A program made the position numbers and the translations under genes. From a virus: a stretch of 23,956 bases of DNA. The stretch is from positions 1-23,956 of IMG/VR virus record IMGVR_UViG_3300029319_000428. One strand, 5' to 3'. The notes under the pieces were generated by a model. The model did not search any database. It was not told the origin of the DNA and saw only the letters and a list, made by a program, of their open reading frames with translations. Position 1 is the stretch's first letter; each line of letters opens with the position of its first letter. Positions 11,401-16,083 of this stretch are shown here, piece after piece.

Positions 11401-14400
11401 ACAAATAATACATTTATAGTTAATAATCACTTCTTCCAGACTGGTGAGGAGTTGTCATACGATCCAATCGGTTCTGGAACAACCATGAATATTGGAATTG
11501 CAGCAACAGCGATCAGTGGAGTTGGTGTTACCACTAAAATGCCCTCTACAGTGTTTGCAGTTAAGATTGCAGAAAATAAATTTAAAGTTGCAAGAACAGC
11601 AGCAGAAGCACTTCAAACTGTACCCAAAGTTCTTGATCTTACAGCTGTTGGTGTTGGAACCACACAGTCATTTACTGCAAAGAATCTTAACTCTAAAGTT
11701 TTAGTAACTCTCGATAATAACATTCAAAGTCCTGTAATTCAATCTCCGATCAATGTCAAATTAACATTTGATGCAGAGTCAGAAACAGATTTTGTCACAC
11801 TAACAGGTATATCTTCATTCTTCTCAGGTGACATAATTAAAATTAATGATGAGTTTATGAAGGTTGATACTGTTGGTATTGGATCTACAAACCGAGTTCT
11901 TGTGAGAAGAGGTCAACTTAATTCTGCGATTGTGGATCACGATGCTGGTGATACTGTCACTAAGTTCTTAGGTAACTATCAAATTGTTAAGGATACCATC
12001 AACTTCACAGATGCACCAAAAGGTGAAAAGGGCCCATCTGGTTTAACAACTACATCTACATTTGTAGGTCGTGTGTTTACACATACTGGTATTCCTGGCG
12101 GTTCTCAGGAGACTTATACAAATAACTTTGTATTTGATACTGTAGAGGATCAGTTTACTGGAATCGCAACTAACTTTATTCTTAAGTCTGGTGGTGCAAA
12201 CGTTACTGGATTTGCAACAAACACAGGTGTTATTCTTCTTAATGAGATATTCCAAAATCCAAATGATGATTATAATATTGTTGAAACTGCTGGTATTACA
12301 TCTGTAAGTTTCACAGGTGTTGGAGTCACAAATAATTACGATGTAAATCTATCATCAGTTCCTAGAGGTGGTGTTATTGTTTCTGTTGGTGAAACTACAA
12401 ACTTTGGATATCAGCCATTAGTCGCTGCTGGTGGAACTGCAATTGTGTCTGCTGCTGGAACTATCACATCTGTATCAATTGGAAACAGTGGATCTGGATA
12501 TAGAGTGGGACTTCAAACAAACATATTAGTCAAAGCTATTACAAGTTCTGGTATTGTTACAATTGGAAAAGCGAACGTAAGTGCTGGTTTAGTTACATCT
12601 GTTACAATCACAAGTGGTGGATCAGGATTTAGTCAACTATCACCTCCAGATCTCGAATTTGAAAAACCACTTAATTATGAAAATATGAGATTGGTTGGTA
12701 GTTCCACAGGTATTGGTGCATCTGTATCAGTTCGTGTTGGTGCTGCGTCAAGTATAATTAGTTTCCAAATTACAAACTTTGGATACAATTATAGAATTGA
12801 TGATGTTCTTAAGATAGAGGAGGGTGGCCAAGCTGGTATATTAACAGATGCTAATAAAGTAGTTAAAGATTTTGAATTAACCGTTCTTGATACATTTAAT
12901 GATAGTTTTGCTGGATTTACATTCGGTGAACTAGAAAAGTTAAACAGTTTTGAAGATCTATTTGATGGCACTAGAAAGAATTTCCCACTCACAAAAACAA
13001 TTGGTGCGAGTGCAACACCAATTACATTAAGATCAGCGAAAGGATCTCCGATTCGAGTTGAAGATAATTGTTTAGTATTCTTAAATGATATTCTCCAAGT
13101 TCCTTTTGAAAGTTATATCTTTAATGGTGGATCTCAAATTACATTCTCTGAAGCACCAAAAGCAGATGATAGATTGAGAATTTATTACTATCGTGGATCT
13201 GATCATGATGTTATTGATGTTGATATTTTAGAGACAGTCAAGACTGGTGATAAGTTAACAATCAATAAATATCCTGATATTGGTTTAGATGCAATATTCC
13301 AACAAGAACCAAGAACAGTTACAGGTATCACCACATCTGATACAGTAACCACAAACACATACATTGATGCTGGTATTACAACAGACAGAACTGTTCAGAG
13401 ACCAGTCACTTGGAGAAAACAAACCGCAGATGTCGTTGTTAATAATATTGGAATTGGTAAAGATAGAACTGAATTAGAGGCTGGTGTTCGTCCAACCGCA
13501 TACATAATCAAAAATGTATCTGCTGGATCTACTGAGATATTTGTTGACACAGCTGGCCCTCTATTTGATCAAACAGATGATATTCCAGAGGTTCGTCAAA
13601 ATGTATTGATTGTCGATAGAACTGTCAAAACAGGAGTTGCAGCAACAGCTATTGTCTCTGGAACTGGTGGAATATCAACAGTTTCAATATCAGATGGTGG
13701 ATCAGGATATACTTTTGCACCTCATGTATCGATAGGTATTACAGCTGGTATCGGAACAGTTCATGCTGGCATTGGAACAACGTCAACAAATGCAACAGCG
13801 ATTGCAACTGTGTCTGGTATTGGAACAATATCTGCGATAACTATCATAAATGCTGGTGCTGGATATACAAATACAAACCCACCAGTGGTAATGGTTGAAA
13901 GAGAGATCGCTAACAAAGATAAACTTTCAAGTATTAAATATGACGGTGACTTTGGAGATATAGTTGGAATTGGCACATCGACTGTGGCTGGAATCGGAAC
14001 AGCATTACAATTTGATTTATTCATACCAAAAGACTCTGTTCTTCGTGATACATCAGTTATGTCATCTGCCGTAACTGTAAGTGGTATTCAATCTGGATAT
14101 TACTTTACTGTGTTTGATAGTAACGTAGGAAGTGGATTAACATCATATGAAAACGCTATTGGAACTTCTCCAGTGGGAATTGGAACTTCCTTTATAGATA
14201 ATATATACAAGGTGCATAGTGCTAAAAACATAACTGGTGATGCATATGGTATTGGAACAACCGTTGGTATTAACACAACTCTAAGAAGAGTGACTGTTAG
14301 TGTCAGTTCAACTGAAGGTATTGGTATCGGAAGTGGATTCAAAGGTCGATTCTCTTGGGGTCGTTTACATGACTTCGTTAAGGATGGCACTAGTGCCTTT

Positions 14401-14487
14401 ACTGCGATTAATGATGATGGTGTTACAGGTATTCTCACAGGGCCTGTAATCATCAGAACTAGGGATTTAAAAGAATCCTATAACTAA
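2440..14487 (+). CDS. gp7: Giant gp7-like baseplate wedge protein, 4015 residues, with embedded YHYH-like domain
   Basis: In T4, gp7 (1032 residues) is the outer arm of the wedge and binds gp10, gp8 and gp6. Here the first 230 or so residues look like the gp7-type wedge protein of marine T4-like phages: ENQLPEFVQSESPLFVDFMK, then the helical FIRQVKDFYRTKGTEESYKI segment and RALYGQEVDIIKPSDFL. The remaining 3800 residues are mostly beta-rich modules: HGF-type modules (from residues 594, 818, 947, 1678, 1843, 2995), GG-GY modules (716, 1052, 1427, 2081, 3338, 3740), three tandem copies at 2583-2927, and 'flNdi-q-P' modules (about 3230 and 3503). A YHYH-like domain lies at about 1243-1364. Thirteen exact GIGTT/GIGST motifs occur, and I count only five cysteines. 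No signal peptide or membrane segment is visible. The start is fixed by the TAATG overlap with gp6. The gp7 name rests on the N-terminus and gene order; the function of the insertions is unknown. Confidence 0.8.
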   Translation: MIDTSIQRVEINQVIENQLPEFVQSESPLFVDFMKQYYISQEYQGGSINIAENLDRYTKLQTYVGAALTEYTGLSTDTESYSSTIFVDSTHGYPSKYGLLKIDDEIITYTGIGTTSFTGCIRGFSGVDAMDQPTRPDLLSFNTSVGVSHTGGSKVHNLSNLFIREFFGKLKTTYASGFENRKLSSDIDQVKFIRQVKDFYRTKGTEESYKILFRALYGQEVDIIKPSDFLIKPSDADYGFAQDFVVKSITGDPRNLKGSTLFQDADDDDKNIRGASGAISDVKDFLYDGEHYYQISITQDSIDGNFIVPGRTRVTDPVSIGATVITVDTTVGFPTSGSLSLPSATTAGIVTYTSKTANQFVGLPTAVDVLNIGDDVRYNNVAYGYSFANISKKIEVLITGVLKDFPIPEKAYYFNKGDTIKVGTFGINKSSEDSNFGSWVYNTSVKFTPKTIVRQSSSSFSIVTLSAHGFLEEDAIEVLDGQNTLLGVGRVLSVIDSSTLILGDLPGVGEFNIAFIRRRNKKGNSSLHTNINKYTTDIQNAYDNESEGNSYIASPSIPSLGNEPIVAPDRSITWTGATGGDVIQLIQVTEGAADHGFYSGEVVTYNVISGFLGQLIDGKNYYISRIDSNNIRLANSLPDLINGDFVDATGTGTFKISVPDLANKKLDHQKLLKRIPLTPTFDGGKRETIPGTTGMLVNGTEISNYKSGDVIFFGGVESIDVLEGGSQYDVINPPKVDVESLAGAGVSATANVKGQFERIDIIDPGFDYVAPPVIEISGGNGRNAIARSRLKQIDHFVDFDASSTGNAINIANDTIGFGTFHKFRDGEAVIYKTFGTGAIGIASAGITTDQIQETPDQRLVNDSIYFVSKVNQTTIKLANNENDAITKSNLINLTGFADGSQRFESLRKKFVLGQIIIENPGEGYENKRRLIPTTGINTYSDFIEYKDHGFKNGEVIRYSNDGIRIGGLDTDQDYYVLKVSDNRFRLASAGIGTTLSDANYLSKQYVGLTSVGDGEHIFNYPPIVVSVKGVIGINTAHPENYHATVNPIVRGSLTSINVEKGGIGYGASTTFNFSIPPQVRVSSGSSSEYKAIVSNGRIQSVIVTRSGGEYTSAPDLKILGDGVGAKIISSISGGSVDKVTVDNGGVGYTTATVGVEEIIPGSGGVFLPKIRSWSVNNVKRYEDIFYDDDGFLSRGDNDEGIKFTSFYAPRGLRKILKQKNSDGTIDYTSNDLNLLNNAEQVSLNHSPIIGWAYDGNPIYGPYGYDRKDGGIVRIMRSSYSLKTTRENGPPISEFPLGFFIDDYEYLGNGDLDENNGRFCITPDYPKGTFAYFATINPNENETSGTFKNFRSPVFPYLIGANYAAKPDEWNFIETNNQDLDLNTLGLRRNTNPYKLDSSGAEYQGIHDSRKKVDQDIEVNYASSGGINQYEILSAGSGYQVNEKLNVKNLDEGAGFAAKISVIDGKEIVSIASTIVKIENIVFTYNNSNGNVTGLSSQPHGLVVGDVITVSGLSTDSLRQLDGRHSIGFNTSFLLLNTGIGTTAATGIVTSISVTGNLTPQSIAPNDIIGINTERMLVLNVDNVNGKLRVKREQDGVLGTAHTSTSLVTALNRAITFNLGINTDIQTRVNVPYFFNPTESVAIGTASGVGIGSTVRYSYRVVGGGSTEIFVPTQNIFLQDHGFETGDKLTYSSDEGTPLLVSNGINAVPNFRLTNNSPVFAIRESKDLLGISTNALGIGSTGGITGIGSTAYRLFFDDFGSGQAHSFTPTKPEITGFVEKVVGTVVCKEAHNLAAADRVSISLTPGITTSYQVEFDDTTRRTFINPLNFSGSAIDLESDQITIPDHGYKTGDKILYKSTSPANPLFSNFTYFVVRIDKNTIKLSESSFKSKKLIPDCISLTSTGSGHTIALINPPIFLTRGYKVGFAVSDSSLTQVVSGKRTQVFDFQLFRDANFTNPYFNNSEDGGFQVVGVGTVGVTTTARVDVSLTENTPDDLFYKLTPVNLNINAPFKRDPIIDTDVINNSSLKISDSEYNGNYTVTGIGSTTFSFVLLNQPEKDGYTKEEAVTLKYSTSSTTASGAINALKITSKGKRYQTIPVVTSIGSTNGVGGVLRLNSDQTGQLRRYTLKNIGFDYSADRTIQPSVQLPQILRLDRLSKISSIGISSGGKNYLEPPNIVVIDRVTGSVKNEVITAVDIQGTSVSEVRILTNTNSLYDTNPRIIATNNNNGIKVKNLSYTSGTNLVTLTLEGSYDSTSYPFTLGQKLYVENIGIGSTGSGYNSADYNYEPFVITGVNTNPGGGNASVSYNLDSSVTSPGIFSGPSSSGQAIPYENIAQFNISVETNQFSVGEKVSTGDKIGTVVAWNENNKYLKVLSNDTFTSGESINGSSSKSIAIIEQTTKFNSVFNVESDSEFRSGFRKETGKLNTELQKLADNDYYQTFSYSLNSTVDYNTWKDPVNSLGHTVGFRNFADVSIVSTASTDDKNRKDASVGVSSAVAVVVADLVSEDESIHNTYDFDLVSENSKNIAGFFASDEINFGNKILTDYIESRTNRVISIDSVSSQFNDLPRATAFSDVFDFNINDIDGIKFYVLLFDTRFSGEKEIIQVNLIHDGSTGYMMKFGRVETAIDLGDFDFAVSGVNGNLRFVPAKSKFNNYALRLFAIETFKSTQTGISTLSVGTGYDIISTSAGIGSTDPSPVQVVGFGSTAITTSKLFVQTQELGGDQRTQINELVVLNDSEEVYLLDYAQMTNDNLSATDSPSVGLGTFGADVRSGITSVYFTPVTGVGVTMRVHQVAIGGTASGIGSTTISLTEVLTTTTNIAATGTPQPTRISGINSNTYTAFDALIEIHDTTNDRYAVTQVTAIHDSTTPYFTEFGYMDNFSVNPTSFSGIGTVGVGYSSASGGDIELRLTPPANTAVTTKVLQYNFNETGTGGVGLVTFTDSRLKSAEGSYTGTENDIKFSFNMKHAGDSIFHKTFDSEDEAVVDVTNNTFIVNNHFFQTGEELSYDPIGSGTTMNIGIAATAISGVGVTTKMPSTVFAVKIAENKFKVARTAAEALQTVPKVLDLTAVGVGTTQSFTAKNLNSKVLVTLDNNIQSPVIQSPINVKLTFDAESETDFVTLTGISSFFSGDIIKINDEFMKVDTVGIGSTNRVLVRRGQLNSAIVDHDAGDTVTKFLGNYQIVKDTINFTDAPKGEKGPSGLTTTSTFVGRVFTHTGIPGGSQETYTNNFVFDTVEDQFTGIATNFILKSGGANVTGFATNTGVILLNEIFQNPNDDYNIVETAGITSVSFTGVGVTNNYDVNLSSVPRGGVIVSVGETTNFGYQPLVAAGGTAIVSAAGTITSVSIGNSGSGYRVGLQTNILVKAITSSGIVTIGKANVSAGLVTSVTITSGGSGFSQLSPPDLEFEKPLNYENMRLVGSSTGIGASVSVRVGAASSIISFQITNFGYNYRIDDVLKIEEGGQAGILTDANKVVKDFELTVLDTFNDSFAGFTFGELEKLNSFEDLFDGTRKNFPLTKTIGASATPITLRSAKGSPIRVEDNCLVFLNDILQVPFESYIFNGGSQITFSEAPKADDRLRIYYYRGSDHDVIDVDILETVKTGDKLTINKYPDIGLDAIFQQEPRTVTGITTSDTVTTNTYIDAGITTDRTVQRPVTWRKQTADVVVNNIGIGKDRTELEAGVRPTAYIIKNVSAGSTEIFVDTAGPLFDQTDDIPEVRQNVLIVDRTVKTGVAATAIVSGTGGISTVSISDGGSGYTFAPHVSIGITAGIGTVHAGIGTTSTNATAIATVSGIGTISAITIINAGAGYTNTNPPVVMVEREIANKDKLSSIKYDGDFGDIVGIGTSTVAGIGTALQFDLFIPKDSVLRDTSVMSSAVTVSGIQSGYYFTVFDSNVGSGLTSYENAIGTSPVGIGTSFIDNIYKVHSAKNITGDAYGIGTTVGINTTLRRVTVSVSSTEGIGIGSGFKGRFSWGRLHDFVKDGTSAFTAINDDGVTGILTGPVIIRTRDLKESYN
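2674..2820 (+). repeat. 'EIITYTG...RG' module, first copy (others about 3385-3540, 11785-11970, 22438-22650)
   Basis: The pattern is a short beta segment, then a Gly-rich turn, 'I-D/N-D/E-E-I/F-I-x-Y-T-G', then a 'V/I-R-G' segment and often a downstream H-x-x-G. Here it reads KIDDEIITYTGIGTT then CIRGFSG. At 11785 it reads KINDEFMKVDTVGIGST then VRRGQLNS and DHDAGD. In the DUF4815 protein it reads IGNEIISYTG then TRGID and HDSGEE. The 3385 copy is weaker. The match is by eye. Confidence 0.55.
6166..6530 (+). other. YHYH-like domain inside the gp7-like protein
   Basis: Residues about 1243-1364 carry the hallmarks I associate with the YHYH domain family: IIGWAYDGNPIYGPYGY, then DLDENNGRFCITPDYPKG and FPYLIG. 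The spacing of G-x-A-x-D-G-x-P-I-Y-G-P, L-D-x-x-N-G-R and P-Y-L-I-G fits that family. The name-giving Tyr-His-Tyr-His position reads FAYF here, so both histidines are gone. The domain follows a Gly-rich module and is preceded by a segment with FYAPRGLRKILKQ. Its role is unknown; in a baseplate protein, a structural or host-contact function is more likely than catalysis. Confidence 0.72.
10186..11220 (+). repeat. Three tandem copies of an about 90-120-residue module in the gp7-like protein
   Basis: Copy 1 (about 10186-10440) reads EIIQVNLIHDGSTGYMMKFG, later LRFVPAKSKFNNYALRLFAI. Copy 2 (about 10561-10830) reads TQINELVVLNDSEEVYLLDYA, later VYFTPVTGVGVTMRVHQVAI. Copy 3 (about 10948-11220) reads YAVTQVTAIHDSTTPYFTEFG, later LRLTPPANTAVTTKVLQYNF. 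The shared pattern is 'Q-x-x-x-L/A-x-x-x-D-S/G-x-x-x-Y-x-x-x-[FY]-[GA]', then a Gly-rich middle, then '[LVF]-x-[FL]-x-P-x-x-x-x-x-x-x-[LV]-x-[VL]'. The DNA is too diverged for a recent duplication. It is presumably a repeated beta domain. Confidence 0.65.
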
Positions 14488-14495
14488 CATAAATA
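14488..14495 (+). promoter_or_regulatory. Late promoter candidate (CATAAATA) upstream of gp8
   Basis: CATAAATA directly follows the gp7-like stop codon and differs by one base from the T4 late -10 element TATAAATA. Marine T4-like phages are reported to use a relaxed NATAAATA. It lies in the only sizeable intergenic gap (14488-14517), 22 bases from the gp8 ATG, so transcription would begin near 14501 and leave a short leader. This would let gp8 and the genes after it be transcribed independently of the 12-kb gene before them. Confidence 0.6.
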
Positions 14496-14517
14496 AAAAC
14501 AAAAAGTCTTTGATAAA

Positions 14518-16077
14518 ATGTCAGCAATTATAACTGATCAACTGCGTATATTAAACTCTGAGAATTTTGTAGCAGGGATAGCTTCAACTACGAACAGTTA
14601 TTATGCGTGGATTGGTCTTCCTAATCCTAGTGATTTTCAGTCAGATTGGAGTGAAAATCCACCCTCACCAAAAGATTCTTTTAGTGAGGAGAATGATTAT
14701 TGGGATACAATGATCGCTCTTAAGAAGTTGAATTCAGATGATATTGCAAGAGTCGTTAGAAAAATAACTTGGTCATCAGGTACAACATATGAAATGTATC
14801 GTGATGATTATTCCAGATCAAATTTATCACCACAAACTAGTTCAACTAATTTGTTTGATGCAAATTACTATGTGATGAATCAAAATTTCCGTGTTTATAT
14901 TTGCCTACAGAATGGAACAAACCCAGAGAACACATCTGGAAGACCATCTCTTGATGAACCATTATTCACAGATTTAGAGCCAAGATCTGCTGGTGCATCT
15001 GGAGACGGATATATTTGGAAGTATCTTTTTACGATTGATCCAAATAGTATTATTAAATTTGACTCCACAAGTTTTATACCTTTACCTCAAGATTGGTCAA
15101 CAAACAATGAGGTGGCTGCTGTAAGAAATAATGCTGCAACCAGTGGACAGTTAAAGATTGTCACAATCACAAATCGTGGTGTTGGTTATGGAACTGCTGC
15201 AACTTATAATAATGTTCCCATCAAAGGTGATGGAAGTGGTGGTAGATGTTCTGTAGTTGTAAACGCTGCTGGTAAAATTGACTCTGTTGAAATAACTAAC
15301 GGTGGATCTAACTACACTTTTGGTTCTGTCGGATTGAGTGATGTTGGATTAACAAACCCATCAGGATCGACTGATGCAAACTTCAACGTAATCATTCCAC
15401 CTCAAGATGGACATGGTGCTGACATTTATAGAGAGTTAGGTGCAAACCGTGTTTTGATATATTCACGTTTAGAGAATGATGAGTCAAACCCAGACTTTAT
15501 TACAGGAAACCAGTTCTCTCGTGTTGGACTTTGCAGAGATCCTCTTGCATTTGGATCAGATAATAAACTTACATTATCAAAGGCGAGTGCAGTCTATGCT
15601 TTAAAACTAATCGGTGCTGGATCTACAACCACAACATTCACTGCGGACTCAGAGGTTACTCAAGAAATTGGTATTGGATCAACTGCTGTTGGTAGAGTTA
15701 TCAATTATAACGCAACTACAGGAGTTCTTAAATATTGGCAAGATCGTAGACTTGCAATATCAACAGACGGAACTGCACCCAAATATGGATATGAGTTGTT
15801 TAGATTTAATGCTGACCCTGCAACTGGTGCTGGAACAACTATATTTGGTGGAACAAGTAATCTAAATATAGATACCAATTTCGGAACTTCTCTAGAGCCT
15901 GGTCTGTCTACGTCAATAAATAGTAGGACTTACAACTTAGGAATGAGTTTTGTAAAAGGTGTTGCTAACCCAGAGGTTGAAAAATATAGCGGTGATATCA
16001 TTTACGTTGATAACAGAGCTGCTGTTACTCGCAGTACACAGCAAAAAGAAGACATCAAGATCGTACTGGAATTTTAA
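14518..16077 (+). CDS. gp8: Baseplate wedge subunit gp8 (enlarged)
   Basis: In T4, gp8 is a 334-residue dimer in the outer wedge, where it binds gp7 and gp10. This product has 519 residues. Its N-terminal third fits the family in marine T4-like phages: NSYYAWIGLPNPSDF, a PP-S-P-K-D-S segment, NDYWDTMIALKKL, and the conserved DGYIWKYLF (T4 has DGYVWEYLF). The C-terminus QQKEDIKIVLEF is also typical. The extra length includes a GG-GY module at about residues 209-273 and a stretch with IGIGSTAVGRVINYN near residue 385, both resembling the flanking giant proteins. ATG 14518 gives the expected MSAIITDQLRILNSENF start; upstream is A-rich with no strong Shine-Dalgarno. A late promoter candidate precedes it, and six bases separate it from the next gene. 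Confidence 0.87.
   Translation: MSAIITDQLRILNSENFVAGIASTTNSYYAWIGLPNPSDFQSDWSENPPSPKDSFSEENDYWDTMIALKKLNSDDIARVVRKITWSSGTTYEMYRDDYSRSNLSPQTSSTNLFDANYYVMNQNFRVYICLQNGTNPENTSGRPSLDEPLFTDLEPRSAGASGDGYIWKYLFTIDPNSIIKFDSTSFIPLPQDWSTNNEVAAVRNNAATSGQLKIVTITNRGVGYGTAATYNNVPIKGDGSGGRCSVVVNAAGKIDSVEITNGGSNYTFGSVGLSDVGLTNPSGSTDANFNVIIPPQDGHGADIYRELGANRVLIYSRLENDESNPDFITGNQFSRVGLCRDPLAFGSDNKLTLSKASAVYALKLIGAGSTTTTFTADSEVTQEIGIGSTAVGRVINYNATTGVLKYWQDRRLAISTDGTAPKYGYELFRFNADPATGAGTTIFGGTSNLNIDTNFGTSLEPGLSTSINSRTYNLGMSFVKGVANPEVEKYSGDIIYVDNRAAVTRSTQQKEDIKIVLEF
15142..15336 (+). repeat. GG-GY module inserted in gp8
   Basis: Residues about 209-273 read QLKIVTITNRGVGYGTAA, then a Gly-rich stretch, then KIDSVEITNGGSNYTF. 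This is a back-to-back pair of the same module seen repeatedly in the gp7-like protein. As I recall it, T4 gp8 has no such segment, so this is an insertion relative to T4. Confidence 0.65.
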
Positions 16078-16083
16078 AGAATC

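Larger units (their letters stand above)
4219..11690 (+). repeat. HGF-type repeat module dispersed in the gp7-like protein (six clearer copies)
   Basis: The consensus by eye is [D/H/N]H[G/F][F/Y]xxG[E/D]xxxY, 20-60 residues of variable loop, a 'YFV/YYV' strand, then 'xIKLA/FRLA', often followed by LTSxGxGxH. Copies start near 4219 (DHGFYSGEVVTY), 4891 (FHKFRDGEAVIY), 5278 (DHGFKNGEVIRY), 7471 (DHGFETGDKLTY), 7966 (DHGYKTGDKILY) and 11422 (NHFFQTGEELSY). Shorter or degenerate relatives appear at 3838 (AHGFLEEDAIEV) and 6928 (PHGLVVGDVITV). The copies are diverged in protein and DNA, so the duplications are old. The function is unknown; a structural beta domain is likely. Confidence 0.65.
4585..13900 (+). 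repeat. GG-GY repeat module dispersed in the gp7-like protein
   Basis: The pattern by eye is 'I-x-S-I/V-x-V/I-x-x-G-G-x-G/x-Y' followed by 'P-P-x-V-x-V/I' and a Gly/Ala stretch 'GAxAxAxV'. Copies lie near 4585 (LEGGSQYDVINPPKV), 5593 (doublet or triplet: VEKGGIGY, TRSGGEYTSAPDL, VDNGGVGYTTA), 6718 (LSAGSGYQVNEKL), 8680 (with ISSGGKNYLEPPNIVV), 12451 (IGNSGSGYRVG, ITSGGSGFSQLSPPDL) and 13657 (ISDGGSGYTFAPHV, IINAGAGYTNTNPPVV). The modules often come in back-to-back pairs. The same pattern occurs in gp8 and in the DUF4815 protein. Confidence 0.7.

Noticed and set aside
4585-13900. Repeats as CRISPR, diversity-generating template/variable pairs or recent tandem duplication
   Set aside because: Similarity is at the protein level with variable spacing and diverged codons. 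There are no identical DNA repeats, no spacers, and no reverse transcriptase in the window.
14100-14453. Minus-strand 117-residue open frame, and others such as 17517-17876 and 17883-18263
   Set aside because: They are shadows of coding sequence on the opposite strand. No supporting start signals, spacing or family features were seen.
14488-14517. Transcription terminator between the gp7-like gene and gp8
   Set aside because: The gap is A-rich with no GC stem; AAAG/CTTT is too short and has no room for a loop, so no hairpin terminator is supported.
15614-15865. Plus-strand 83-residue frame inside gp8, and a similar 70-residue frame at 6299-6511
   Set aside because: They are out of frame within well-supported genes, Leu/Gln-rich by frame shift, and have no ribosome site.
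15915-15922. AATAAATA inside gp8 as a late promoter for the DUF4815 gene; also at 13264-13271 and 20274-20281
   Set aside because: In AT-rich coding sequence this 8-mer recurs by chance. These copies sit inside codon-constrained sequence and lack the T or C first base of the intergenic candidate.
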